A stretch of DNA of 64,000 nt from Flectonema sp. DT1601 (GCA_964019425.1 OZ025820.1:186001-250000); one strand, 5' to 3'; shown: positions 41,531 to 51,958, numbered from the stretch's first letter. Notes: generated by a model from the sequence alone, not told the origin. Made by a program: numbers and translations.

Positions 41531-42535
41531 ATGCGATGGACAGGTTGGAAAGTAATCGCAGTCGTTTCCGTCTACATCTCTCTCGATAGCACTCGTGGTG
41601 TATTAACAAAATTATCAAAAGAAGGAACTGATTATGAATACAATCCAATATCAGTAACTCTAGTGAGTACTTTAACTAAACTAATAATATCAATTATAGC
41701 ACTGTACTGGACCGATAGCATCCCAGAAAGGAAAGATCTATGTGATGGAGAGACTCATAAGTTTGCATTACCAGGAATCGTATATCTGATTGACGACAAT
41801 GTGAAATTCGCGACTTTATATTATCTCACACCCGGTGAAGAATCGTTGTACATGAATCTCAAGGTAATTACTACAGCAGTTGCGTTACGTCTAATGATTA
41901 AAAAACCAATCAGTCTACTACAATGGTCAGCACTATCGTCTCTATCGTTGGGACTCATCTCAGCCAGAGATAGTAACAATCTTCATAACCTTAACATGGG
42001 TCATGTTTTAGTCATTGTAGTTTGTGTCATCGGGTCTATTGGTGATGTTTATAATGAAAAACTGTTGAAGGACACTGCTGCGACTTCTATTCATCTCCAA
42101 AATGCGAAATTATACATTTTTGGATTCCTTCTTAATGGTATTGCTTGGATTGTGTACGAGTCTCGAAAGGGAAAAAGATCTCACTTTTTTCATGGTTGGA
42201 ATGGATACGTTTTCGCTTTAGTCTTCATAACCGCTGCCATAGGATTGAATGTCAGTGCGATATTTCGATATTTAGATAATTTAGTTAAAGTTCAGGCCTC
42301 TGCCGCATCGATGATCGCAACAGTAATTTTATCATCGTTGATATTTGATAAAGAGCTTTCTCTTCATTTCTACTTAGCAGTAGGAGTTGTATGCAATGCT
42401 CTGTTTGTTTACAATTATTCATTTAATGTGAAGATGAGTGTAGTTGAAGAGATCGTCACCACTACTGGTGATCAACAGACAGAAGATGATGACGAGAATC
42501 TGATTGAAGAGCAGTCAAGTCGAGTGAACAAGTAA
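41531..42535 (+). CDS. Nucleotide-sugar transporter, SLC35A-like
   Basis: A 334-residue protein with about ten hydrophobic segments and family signatures of CMP-sialate/UDP-galactose/UDP-GlcNAc transporters: FALPGIVYLIDDNVKFATLYYL, LNLKVITTAV-like YMNLKVITTAVALRL, a central GDVYNEKLLKD (equivalent of the conserved VYFEKILK), and NVSAIFRYLDNLVKVQASAASM. It should antiport a nucleotide sugar into the Golgi lumen; the donor sugar cannot be told. It lies 3.6 kb upstream of a fucosyltransferase-like gene. The cytosolic tail is acidic (EDDDENLIEE). The ATG at 41531 is 7 nt past acceptor AG 41523. Confidence 0.88.
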   Translation: MRWTGWKVIAVVSVYISLDSTRGVLTKLSKEGTDYEYNPISVTLVSTLTKLIISIIALYWTDSIPERKDLCDGETHKFALPGIVYLIDDNVKFATLYYLTPGEESLYMNLKVITTAVALRLMIKKPISLLQWSALSSLSLGLISARDSNNLHNLNMGHVLVIVVCVIGSIGDVYNEKLLKDTAATSIHLQNAKLYIFGFLLNGIAWIVYESRKGKRSHFFHGWNGYVFALVFITAAIGLNVSAIFRYLDNLVKVQASAASMIATVILSSLIFDKELSLHFYLAVGVVCNALFVYNYSFNVKMSVVEEIVTTTGDQQTEDDDENLIEEQSSRVNK

Positions 42536-42914
42536 CGCATTCACTACTATTAGATTCCATCTATGAAAGAACTTTCTCTTTGACTCTATCGTTGAAGAGA
42601 TCATTACTACTATTAGTGACCAACAGACAAAAGATGAAGAGAACAGGTAACGCATTCATTGTTGTCTTCCATCACCACTGTTGGGTTGCATCGATGAAAG
42701 AACTACTGGGGACTAACAAATAGAAGACGACGAGGAGCTAAATATAACAGTTCTTCGTTTTTTTTTTTTTTTCGATTTATTTTATTGTCAAGAGTAGTCA
42801 AAACCGAAATCGAACAGTCCACCTCTTTACTATATGTTCTTAAATTCTTTTTTTATTTCAAAAAAAAAAAAAAAAAAAACTAAATTATAATTACCTAAAA
42901 CAAGGTTATACAAT
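42536..42914. other. Intergenic: decayed tandem copies of the transporter's 3' end
   Basis: The last about 60 nt of the transporter CDS plus its stop and downstream sequence are repeated. GTTGAAGAGATCATTACTAC at about 42591 mirrors 42440, GGTAACGCATTCATT at about 42646 mirrors AGTAACGCATTCACT at 42531, and a third partial copy has GCATCGATGAAAGAACTACT near 42688. No gene. Confidence 0.75.
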
Positions 42915-43259
42915 ATGATAATAAAAATAGATTCATCAGAGTGCTCAAATGACGAATGGGACCTAATAGAACTACAAGGTGTTGTAATACCACTTGAAGA
43001 ACCTCTTACAGGGAAAGTATTAGGCAGACTAAAATATATTGATAATGGAAAAGCATCTATTCAGGTTGGGAATATGTTGGTTGAGGGAAAAGTTCAAAAG
43101 CTTTCAAAACCTTTTACTCTTCTTGAAAAAATTGATTCTTCAGATGAAAAGGATCATTCACTTGGGATTGAGGGAGTTAGTTATATAGTTGTTGGGTCGG
43201 TGACTAGAACGATGATATTCACGACATCTCGACACTGCCCTCCTAATCCTGATGATTAG
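42915..43259 (+). CDS. CHTF8: Chromosome transmission fidelity protein 8 (CTF8)
   Basis: A 114-residue protein of typical CTF8 length. It matches the family in EWDLIELQGVVIP near the N-terminus, GKVLGRLKYIDNGKASIQVGNMLVEGKVQKLSKPFTLLEK, and YIVVGSVTRTMIFTTSRHCPP at the end. CTF8 joins CTF18 and DCC1 in an alternative RFC clamp loader used for sister-chromatid cohesion and loading PCNA in the nucleus. The ATG lies 11 nt past AG 42904, after an A/T-rich spacer. Confidence 0.85.
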   Translation: MIIKIDSSECSNDEWDLIELQGVVIPLEEPLTGKVLGRLKYIDNGKASIQVGNMLVEGKVQKLSKPFTLLEKIDSSDEKDHSLGIEGVSYIVVGSVTRTMIFTTSRHCPPNPDD

Positions 43260-43373
43260 CAAAGCTTCTCTCGTCCGTGTTATCGAATTTATGATTTTTT
43301 TTTTTTTTTTTTTTAAATTCTCATATTTAGACGTTTATCCCTTCAACTTAACGAACAGGTTGGGTAATAAATT

Positions 43374-44933
43374 ATGAAGACCACAATAATATTAATTTGT
43401 GTAGTGATGCTGACGGGGGTATTGACTCAGCCAACAAGAACAGAAACCTTCACAATGTCTGACAGTCAATCAGAGACCATCACAGAGACTGGCACTAACA
43501 CTGTTACGTCAACAGACACGAATAGTCAGTCAGAGACCATCACAGAGACTAGCAGTGACACTGTTACGTCAACAGGCACCAATAGTCAGTCAGAGACCAT
43601 CACAGAGACTAGCAGTGACACTGTTACATCAACAGACACTAATAGTCAGTCTAACACCATAACACCTACTGAAAGTATCAGTGATTCAGTTAGTGAATCT
43701 GAGTCGTTGTTGACGGAAACGGAAACTTTTTCTAAGACACTAGCGAATCCATTACTTACGAAGATTTCAAGTTCTGACTGTACTGTCGTAACCGATGATG
43801 AGATTTCATGTGACGCTATTCAAGATCGTGTTTACAACATCTCAATCTTTGGAACTGGATTCCCAACTTCCTACGACAAGGTAACTGGAGTCGTCATGGA
43901 AGAGATCTCTCCATTAGAAGATTTGGTTATTGGGTCTACCAACTCTCCTGAATGTATTGTCACCTCATTATCAAAACAGGGAGATGTTGATCTTGAGAGT
44001 GGTCAGGTTCTCACATTCGATAGAATCACATGTATGCTGAACAGTACTGGGATTGGAGGTAGGTTTTCAGTAAAAATATTACTTTTTGATGGCAATTTGT
44101 TGTCTACTTCTTACGTAGTTATTACTTTAAGTAAACTGTGGGATGTTCACTATTGGTCAGAAGAATATCGAACAGGAACAACTTACAGTTCTCAGACGAG
44201 AATTTCATTGAAGACGGAATCAGTTCAGGATGGAGATGAATTGTTTTTAGTGTGGGAAACTGAGAATTGCACTAACCCGACACCATCTCGTACATCACCA
44301 GTCGCGAGGGCTAACGTGTCAGATTCTGATTCGTTCGTTTTGTTTGATACGATTGGTATGCCCATCGGGAATTATTACATCTGTCAGAGACCCTTAGGAT
44401 TGAGTTACATTCTTCAAGACAGGACTATAATAATACTACGGGGGGGTATTGATCCTTATCGAAGTGTACCATGTTGTAGTTTTGGTAATAACACAATGAC
44501 CGCTGGTGACGTCATCTCGTGTGATATTCTAACATTCGACAGTAATGGAAATCCAACTGGTGCCGTTGAAGATGAATGTCATTTCGGTTTCACAATTTTA
44601 AAAGACGGAGCTGGTAATTCTGTTTGTGCTCATGAAACTCATCCTGTTCTCCTTCCAGAGGCTGGTCATTTTCAATTTCAGTTCACTCCGTACGCTTCGG
44701 GATGTCTCTCTCGTGTTGGTATCTCCTATCGAGGTGTGTTGTTATCTGGTAAGGTTTTAATGTTAACTATTCTACCTGGTACTCCTGTCACATACAAAGC
44801 AACTTCAAAATGTGAAATGACTTCTGGAGAACTTCAATGTGATGTCACAAAGAGAGATGAACATAATAACGCAGTTGAGATCTGTCGTACTAACTACGGT
44901 AATGATCCTTTTGTTCATTGTGAGAAGCCGTGA
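43374..44933 (+). CDS. Secreted Ser/Thr-rich repeat protein
   Basis: A 519-residue protein with a clear signal peptide (TTIILICVVMLTGVLT), then a Ser/Thr stalk of three near-perfect 20-residue repeats (NSQSETITETSSDTVTSTDT) visible as 60-bp DNA repeats at about 43450-43660. The rest (residues about 125-519) is beta-rich with many Cys residues and looks like tandem immunoglobulin/filamin-like domains (TAGDVISCDILTFDSNGNP, MTSGELQCDVTKRDEHNNAVE). There is no C-terminal membrane segment or GPI-like tail, so it is probably fully secreted. The stalk is a likely O-glycosylation target. I recognise no named family; similar stalks are known in bodonid and diplonemid surface proteins. Confidence 0.75.
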   Translation: MKTTIILICVVMLTGVLTQPTRTETFTMSDSQSETITETGTNTVTSTDTNSQSETITETSSDTVTSTGTNSQSETITETSSDTVTSTDTNSQSNTITPTESISDSVSESESLLTETETFSKTLANPLLTKISSSDCTVVTDDEISCDAIQDRVYNISIFGTGFPTSYDKVTGVVMEEISPLEDLVIGSTNSPECIVTSLSKQGDVDLESGQVLTFDRITCMLNSTGIGGRFSVKILLFDGNLLSTSYVVITLSKLWDVHYWSEEYRTGTTYSSQTRISLKTESVQDGDELFLVWETENCTNPTPSRTSPVARANVSDSDSFVLFDTIGMPIGNYYICQRPLGLSYILQDRTIIILRGGIDPYRSVPCCSFGNNTMTAGDVISCDILTFDSNGNPTGAVEDECHFGFTILKDGAGNSVCAHETHPVLLPEAGHFQFQFTPYASGCLSRVGISYRGVLLSGKVLMLTILPGTPVTYKATSKCEMTSGELQCDVTKRDEHNNAVEICRTNYGNDPFVHCEKP

Positions 44934-45137
44934 AAACGAGTCTGAGAGAGAGAGATGCCTGTGAACTATGTTATGATTAGTTTTGGTTTTTTTTTTTTTT
45001 TTTTATTTGTTATAATACTTTTTTCCTCAACTATTCTATGTTTTTTTAGACTGATTATTTTAAAACACAACAATTTATCAGAACAGGTGCGTCTACCTGC
45101 ACAAAAGGGAATTTTTAAAAAAAAAAAAAAAAAAAGA

Positions 45138-46607
45138 ATGAGATTAAAAAGCTTGATCTTGTCACTGATGCTTTTGGGATTGTGTTTTGAAGGATACCGT
45201 GAAATGACAAAAAAAGGAGGAGAACAGTTGTCTCAACCTGCCATTGATAATAATGAAATTCAACAAATAAAAAAAAAAGAAAAAGAAAAAAAAGAAAAAT
45301 CCGTTGAATCAATTCAAATTAATGAAAATAAAATAAATAATTGGTATAATATGCAAGTAAAAACCGCACCAGAATGGGTCATAAAAACAATAACTGAAAC
45401 AATAAAAACCAAAGGATCCTGTGCTGAAGGTTTTAAGCATCATTACAGCACACCACTTGATCCGAACATAACATTTAAACCAGACTACATGTCTTTACTG
45501 ATTCAGCTTAAACTGTATCTGCATCAATTTTGTGAAACCACCTGCCGAGATACATTATTTCAATACAGTAGAACGTTTCAGGGATTGGGATCAAGATACC
45601 ATACTCACCTGTGCAGTTTAGAAAATGCTTTGCGTTATAATAAAAATTTCATAAGTCTTAACGGGCAATGGCTATTTGCAGATTCAACAAAATGCAGAGA
45701 ATCAAATGATCAATGTTACTTTAAAAAGATTAGTAAATGTCCATTGCAATTTTGCAATTCTGCGAAAAATTCTGGACAAGATTGCAGAATGATGATGCAT
45801 TTACCAGAAGGCACTGTTGAAAAATGTGATGCCAACTGTCTTTGTGGAAAGTGTGGATCTTCTCAAGGACAACACGAAACAGTTTGGGGAAAACACAGCT
45901 GTGCCACCCTCACAGACGCTCCTTTAAAAATGAATATAACATTGTCATCTAAGGAAGGCTCCGCATCAAATGGTGACTCACGAAGTCATTTATGGTGGTC
46001 AAGTCAACTTCTGTTCTTCTTAATGCAACCAGGTGATGAATTATTGTCGATAATAAAGTCAGATATGGCATCATCAGAGTTCATAGCTGATCCTAATGAT
46101 GTTATAAATATTCACGTTAGGAGAGGTCGTTTGAAGCAACCAGAGATGTCTCGGTTCTTTGATTTACAGGAATATAAACAAATCGCAGTGAAGAGGTTCG
46201 GAAAGAAGAAGATTTTCATTCAAACGAATGATCCGATTGTGATAAATGAGACCACAGAATCAAGGAATTCAGACATCAAGTGGGGATACACGGAGTGGAA
46301 TCGAACTGGGAAAGATCTCCAAATCCACAACGATCCTAAAAAATATAAACGACGCAAAGCCGCCGGGATGTTAGTTGACCCAAAAGCCTGGACCATGCAC
46401 TCTTTTCGTAATTTATGGCTAATGTTGAGATCTAAGTACTGGGTGTGTACGTATTCTTCAAACTGGTGTCGTTTAGCTCTTCGTCTGGCATTCGCAACAT
46501 ACGGAGCTCTCCCTGATACGTTGTCACTTGATGAGTGGTCATTTGATCCTTATAAATGGTACACGAATGACTATGTAAATAATATTGTAAAAAATAATCT
46601 CGGATAG
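45138..46607 (+). CDS. GT23 (FUT8-like) fucosyltransferase, type II membrane protein
   Basis: A 489-residue protein. A short basic start and hydrophobic anchor (LKSLILSLMLLGLCFEGY) suggest a Golgi type II membrane protein with a Lys/Glu-rich stem. The luminal domain has IHVRRGRLKQP, the counterpart of the GDP-fucose-binding HVRRTD-type motif of FUT8/NodZ, IQTNDP, and near the C-terminus SKYWVCTYSSNWCRLALRLAF, matching VCTFSSQVCR of FUT8. Nine or more cysteines precede the catalytic half. The expected role is alpha-fucosylation of glycans. The ATG at 45138 is preferred to in-frame ATGs further upstream because the acceptor AG at 45086 lies between them. A nucleotide-sugar transporter lies nearby. 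Confidence 0.75.
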   Translation: MRLKSLILSLMLLGLCFEGYREMTKKGGEQLSQPAIDNNEIQQIKKKEKEKKEKSVESIQINENKINNWYNMQVKTAPEWVIKTITETIKTKGSCAEGFKHHYSTPLDPNITFKPDYMSLLIQLKLYLHQFCETTCRDTLFQYSRTFQGLGSRYHTHLCSLENALRYNKNFISLNGQWLFADSTKCRESNDQCYFKKISKCPLQFCNSAKNSGQDCRMMMHLPEGTVEKCDANCLCGKCGSSQGQHETVWGKHSCATLTDAPLKMNITLSSKEGSASNGDSRSHLWWSSQLLFFLMQPGDELLSIIKSDMASSEFIADPNDVINIHVRRGRLKQPEMSRFFDLQEYKQIAVKRFGKKKIFIQTNDPIVINETTESRNSDIKWGYTEWNRTGKDLQIHNDPKKYKRRKAAGMLVDPKAWTMHSFRNLWLMLRSKYWVCTYSSNWCRLALRLAFATYGALPDTLSLDEWSFDPYKWYTNDYVNNIVKNNLG

Positions 46608-46816
46608 CTAATCTCCTTGCTTAGACTCGTTTTATTATTCACCCGTAACACTATACACGAAACTTGTTGTGGAGACCTAACGGACGATTTCATCAAAAAC
46701 TCTAACTTTTGTTGTTGCAGTTGGTTTATTATTATTTTATTGAATTGTTAATGATTTCACAAAGTGGATTGTTTTTTTTTTTTGTTATTATTTTTTTAAT
46801 TCAGGTGGTGTTTGTC

Positions 46817-48542
46817 ATGGCTGCTAACGACATCCTTGTATGGGAATCACAGCATCTTACTGATGATGGCAGATGGCTCTCTGATTCACCTATTGAGTCA
46901 CTTCATCACATCGCACTACCAGAAGGTGTAGTTTGGAAAGGTGATTGGAAAGTAATTCCAACAGCAGCAGCTGATGGTTACGGATGGTTGATGGGAGAAG
47001 AAGGCGACCAGAGAAGAAGACAATGGGCTAGAAGTTATATAAAAAAACCAAAAGACTTTATTGGTTCACCACAAGCATTGTCTTCATACGCAGAGAGACG
47101 TAAGAAAGCTGCTCAGATTACGAGATCGCTATCACCACCATTCTCATTTGGTGACAATACCAACAGAGGAAGTGTTCGTACCATTCCTATTGGACGAGAT
47201 CAGACATCTCCAGTGATGTCATTTCATAAAAGTAATGTACCTGAGTACTATCCTGATGTTAGTGTACGTAGCATATCTCAGCCAAAATCATTTGATAATC
47301 ATGATCACATTTCTAATTCGTCCCCAGCAATGACACTTGATACCAAAGAACCCTTAGCCTATCACCCTCCACATAACTCTCTCGGATACAATTCTAAACC
47401 AAACCGCCAATCACAAAGTGTGAGAAGTGTTTCTCCAGCTGTTTCTTTTGATAATACAGCAACAGCATCAAATGTTCCTTCTGAAAGAAGACTTTCAATT
47501 CATCGAAGTGAAGGTAATAGTGATAAAAGTATATCACCGACACGTGTTAGGAATAATTTAAATCATCACATGAGTTCGTTTGATAAACATGAGCGGAATA
47601 GTTTCACTCCTCCTCCGAAGCAGTCTTATCGCCAACCGGTAGTTGACAGTAGATCACCAACAGGAAATAGAAGTGTGTCACCGATTGTTTCATTTGAAAA
47701 ATCACCTGCGATTTCAACAAGACAACCGTCTCATCGTAGTGAGTCACCCAGTGATGGGAGTACGTCACCGACGGGTTATCAAAACAATCGAATTGATGAG
47801 TCAAAATATCATCATCATCATCATCATCACAACCCTCCTGAAGATCCTGAGCTTGTCGGAACTCTATTGACAGAAATCCAAGACTTGAAAGGAAAATTAA
47901 AATTATTGGAAACCAGAGATCGTCAAATGTGTGAAAGACTTCGTCGATCAACAGCTTCACCAACGAAAGCGATAATAATAAGAACGAGATCTCCTGCTCC
48001 TGCTCCTGTTCAGGAAGATGTTGACCGCGAGAATAGCGGAATTGATTTCAGCAGCAGATACTCAATATCATCATTAAGTAGATATGATAACATGAGTAAG
48101 TCAAGTAAGGTCTCAATATCTGTTCCTAATTATGATGAGGATGAGGATGAGGATGACGATTCTGATTCCTATTCCTATTCCTATTCTGACGATGATGAAG
48201 TTCGAAGCAGACGTCGCAGTAGTAGAAGTGACCGCTCGAGTAGATCATCGAGTCCCACAAGACAGAGACGTTCCTCTCGATCAATTCCTCGAGACTTTCA
48301 GTCAGAATCAGGTCGTAGTTCCAGAGCACCAATTATAAACTACACCAAACAATCGATTCCTTATTATAAACAACCTCCGAGTAATCCTATTCCATCCCCT
48401 ACTAGATCAGCATTAAAGTCCCCCGTGTCCTTCTCATTGAATCAGGTATGTCTTCTGTGTGTTATTATTGTTGTTGTTGATGTGATATTTTTTATAAAAT
48501 AACTCCAACCAGACAAAGCTACGAAGCTCACTTAAAGGATAA
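46817..48542 (+). CDS. DysF-domain protein with SP-repeat and SR-rich tail
   Basis: The N-terminal about 80 residues form a DysF-like domain (LVWESQHLTDDGRW, LPEGVVWKGDWKVIP, DGYGWLMG, RRRQWARSY), a fold found in ferlins and some peroxins. The rest is disordered, with at least six degenerate RS(V/I/L)SPxxSF units, a His run, an acidic DEDEDED stretch and an SR-rich block. A 67-nt intron with GTATGT donor at 48446 and AG at 48512 gives a hydrophilic end (TKLRSSLKG, stop 48540-48542); reading on to 48502 instead would append a hydrophobic tail. The function is unknown, possibly membrane-associated. The start follows AG 46804. Confidence 0.7.
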
Positions 48543-49041
48543 TCAGTAAGGAAGTCTACTATTGTTCTTAATAAACATAAATAATGAATTAAAAGGTGTC
48601 AGTGTAAGTCACGCTAAATACAGGGAGGTTGATGGTGTAACATCAAATGACGTTATGACATACTTGTCGTTGCGTCTTTTATTATTATTTTTTTTTTCTT
48701 TGTTAATTTCCCAACAACACAATCACAATGCTGTTCGTGGTCGTGCTGTGTGTTGCTTGCGATATACCTGTGTCCCCTGCTATGAAATAAATTTGAGAAT
48801 AGTAGTTCACAGAAGTTTTTGTTAAGTATTTTGTTATACTTTATAATTACCTATTCTTGACCCTTGAAATTCACGAAAATATGACTTCTGGTTATATTTA
48901 TGAATCGGGTAGTCGTTTTTGAGATTGTGTGTTTTTTGCGAAGTAAATATAAAACCTTTATGAAGGTAGAATGGAATGACTGTTTCGATGATCTCTGTAT
49001 TCGTAGTTAGTTTCAAAGTTGCTTTATATTTAATGATAGTA

Positions 49042-49075
49042 CATACTTGTACCCCTTTGAAGGGGTACAAGTATG
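49042..49075. other. Perfect 34-nt inverted repeat
   Basis: Arms CATACTTGTACCCCTT and AAGGGGTACAAGTATG are exact reverse complements with a two-base TG centre. It is about 500 nt downstream of the DysF gene. Confidence 0.9.
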
Positions 49076-49429
49076 ATAGTATCAAGTATCAAGTTACACC
49101 CCACTTTTTTGTTGTCATCTCTTCGAAGAATCGTCACCAGCTCCTCATATTGTTATTTTATTATTGTTATTTTTTTTTTTATTTTTTTTTTTTTACCTGT
49201 ATTCTGTAATAGCATTCTATTAGTAGTATTGTTTTGTCTGTCTTTCTTTCCCTTATTACTATTATTATTTTTTTTTATGAATGCTCGGTGAGCCCATTCG
49301 ACATTTCAAATAAAAAAATCGTTAAATTCTCCTTCTTTTGGTAAATTGCGTCACGTTAATGATGATTTTCATTCTCTCTCCCCCAATTCAGATAAAGGAA
49401 TGACTCAGTCTCAACATTTGACTGACTTA

Positions 49430-49620
49430 CTTCTACACCATACTGATGAGAGAGAATAGAGGTAAGAGGTATATGGATTACTCTCGAAACCTAATAGTTA
49501 CTTTATCATGCTAAATTGCGCATCACCCTTAGTCACTGTATTTAAAAACTAATGTTAAATTATCTTTTATGTTTTTATGATACAACACAGTTGTAATATT
49601 TACAAAATCGAACATACGTC
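49430..49620 (+). repeat. Dispersed intergenic repeat, copy 7 (full length)
   Basis: Nearly the same as 21562-21750 over about 185 nt, with hairpin TACAAC-ACA-GTTGTA at 49581-49595. Confidence 0.85.
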
Positions 49621-49873
49621 TCCCCTAATTCAGATACGTTAGAAACATTTATTTTAATGTAAAGTCACTACATTACCTTTAGTAGTAGTACCGTATCATA
49701 AATAACATTATTTCTTCATAAATGTATTTAAATTTTTCAATCCCCTAATTCAGGTCTCACAACAACTGAATAACTTGAATTCCGAATTGAGCATCGCCAA
49801 AGTAACAAATTTATTAAATCAAAGAAATCAACTATTCCTCTTTCCCCCCCCCCTCAACTCAGTGCTTTTAATA

Positions 49874-51016
49874 ATGACGAGCTACCTTGCCGTCCTTTCT
49901 GATGATCAACGAAAACAACTTCTAAATTATGAATATGCTGGAAGTGACGCGAGTATACTCCTAAGAGTTTATCGGCCATTCTTAGAATGGTTAGTTGAAA
50001 GGGTTCCGTTGTTGATGAGTCCGAATTTAATAACTCTGGCGGGATTTGTTTGTGTAAACACCGCAGCGATGATTTCAATAACTTATAGTTCTGGTTTTGT
50101 AACTGATGTCCCGGAATGGGTTTTTCTATTCAATGCGATAGCGATATGGTTATATCAACTTTTAGATAATTTGGATGGGAAACAAGCTCGACGAACTCAG
50201 TCTTCATCAGCGTTTGGTGAATTATTTGACCACGGCGTTGACGCCTACGCTGCTACCTCCGCATCAATCTGTTTTATGTCTGTTCTGCAGATACAGGTAA
50301 CCAGTAATACCGTGTTGGTTCCATTTTTAATTTATTTTCCTTTTTATTTTGCGACTTGGGAGCAATTTCACACCGGAAGAATGGATTTAGGGATTGTCAA
50401 TGGTGCGATGGAAGGGCTATTCTCACTCGTTTTACTCAATCTAATACTTTACTGTGATCCAACGATAGCGACCGTGTGGATTGCTGGGTATCCAATCGCA
50501 GTGGTCTTGACTGCGATGGGAACTGTTTTATGCACTGGATGTGTATTGTGTAATTGTTTTGTAATTTTTAAAAAATCTGGTCCAACGGCCATAAAGGAAA
50601 TAATGCCCTTATTAACTCTCTTCTTTTGCACTCTGATATGTGCCTACGGTGATCAATCGGTCGATATCGGACTCATATTTCTCGGTGGATTAGTTTTCGG
50701 TCATATCGGAACTATTCTAACGTTAAATCACTTGTCTCGAACTCCCTTTCCAGCTTTTCATATAGTTTTAGTACCGCATTGCTTGCTTGCTCTTAATCAA
50801 ATACTTATTTTGTCTGAAAGTTCTCCAGTAATATCTCAGTCAGTTTTAGTCTGGTTTTCAATAATTGTTGTTTTGGTTCACACTATTGTTTATAAAGCGA
50901 TTTTAATTACTGATATAACGTCTGCGTTATCAATTAATTTCCTAACTCTAACTGAGAGACAGAAAAGTAACCTTTTGGGGTCTGACAGCACTGAGAGATC
51001 GACTAGTCCGGTATGA
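49874..51016 (+). CDS. Choline/ethanolamine phosphotransferase (CDP-alcohol phosphotransferase)
   Basis: A 380-residue polytopic protein. The CDP-alcohol phosphotransferase motif DG(x2)AR(x8)G(x3)D(x3)D is intact at about residue 100 (DGKQARR...GELFDHGVD). The upstream PNLITLAGF and about ten membrane segments match EPT1/CEPT1. It should transfer phosphocholine or phosphoethanolamine from the CDP-alcohol to diacylglycerol in the ER or Golgi membrane, the last step of the Kennedy pathway; head-group choice cannot be read. The length is slightly below animal CEPT1. The ATG at 49874 is chosen because acceptor AG 49862 lies just upstream; in-frame upstream codons are before it. Confidence 0.9.
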   Translation: MTSYLAVLSDDQRKQLLNYEYAGSDASILLRVYRPFLEWLVERVPLLMSPNLITLAGFVCVNTAAMISITYSSGFVTDVPEWVFLFNAIAIWLYQLLDNLDGKQARRTQSSSAFGELFDHGVDAYAATSASICFMSVLQIQVTSNTVLVPFLIYFPFYFATWEQFHTGRMDLGIVNGAMEGLFSLVLLNLILYCDPTIATVWIAGYPIAVVLTAMGTVLCTGCVLCNCFVIFKKSGPTAIKEIMPLLTLFFCTLICAYGDQSVDIGLIFLGGLVFGHIGTILTLNHLSRTPFPAFHIVLVPHCLLALNQILILSESSPVISQSVLVWFSIIVVLVHTIVYKAILITDITSALSINFLTLTERQKSNLLGSDSTERSTSPV

Positions 51017-51958
51017 ATGATTGGAAAAAAAAAGGTAGGAGAATCAATCTGTTAAAGATGACGCGCACTCATATTCTCGCTAACTGAGAGGTAGAAACAT
51101 CGGGGAAAAAAACAAAAAAACATAGAGTTTACCATTGTGATGCTGATGCTTCTTACTCTCTTCTCAAACTGGTTTATTTAAAGAGAGATACTGCGCGTTT
51201 TATTGCTTTTTGTTGCAATCGCTGTTTCAACATTCTACAATAGACATTTCTGATAGTTTCTTACTGTTGCATTGGATGGAGTTCAACTGCAGTAAGTGAA
51301 CCTTTTAGTTTCGTTTATGATTGATGGAGTCTGGTTCTATGATTTGTTACTTTCTTCCTTCTGAGAAAATCACTTTGAGAGGTTCAAAACAATCAATACT
51401 GAGGTGAGGCTTTAATGCAAACATCAATTTAAGGGTTGTTGTGTTCCCCTTGCTGTTCCTTTTCAGAAGAAGGTTTGTTTAGGTATTTGTTATTGCTCCC
51501 CCTTCACTCCAATTATCTGGAACTCCCTAGTCCCATGCTAGTCACAATCTGTGTTTTGTTATACCATTGGTGGCGTATCAAAAAAAATCAAGCTATTGAG
51601 TGACTCTGATTTGACTGAATTACAGGACGTGAAACAACATTGAGAAGTTCTGCTGGTTAGTCTTTGTAAAATCTTTTTAGGACAAAAAAAAAAAAAAAAA
51701 AAAAAGCGGGGGAAAAAAAAAAAAAAACGAATAAAAAATAGCATGCAACGACCACCCTTCCCCTACTGCAACGAGACATCAAACCGACTCCAATTTTTGC
51801 AAGATTTCGTTTTATAAATAATCTGAGAAAAGTTACTAACTTTTATTCATCCATTTAGTTTGCAAAATGTACATCGGAAACCCTCACTACTACAATGCGG
51901 AATGACTGTGTAGGTTTTAAGTAAAGCTTTTTTCTCAGGTCTCGGTAACATAAATAAC
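51017..51958. other. Intergenic region
   Basis: No gene seen; long A runs near 51680-51730. Acceptor TTTTTTCTCAG (G at 51938) precedes EEFSEC. Confidence 0.5.

Larger units (their letters stand above)
48543..49873. other. Intergenic region with perfect hairpin and dispersed repeat
   Basis: No gene seen. It contains a perfect inverted repeat at 49042-49075, T-rich tracts, a full-length dispersed repeat at 49430-49620 and a partial one at about 49625-49705. It ends with a C-rich tract and acceptor CTCAACTCAG (G at 49862). Confidence 0.6.

Noticed and set aside
44955-45137. Hydrophobic N-terminal extension of the fucosyltransferase
   Set aside because: It lies mostly upstream of acceptor AG 45086 and is made of T-rich tract codons; the ATG at 45138 gives a normal signal anchor.
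48446-48502. Hydrophobic C-terminal tail of the DysF protein
   Set aside because: It starts exactly at a GTATGT donor and is T-rich intron-like; splicing to AG 48512 gives a hydrophilic end.
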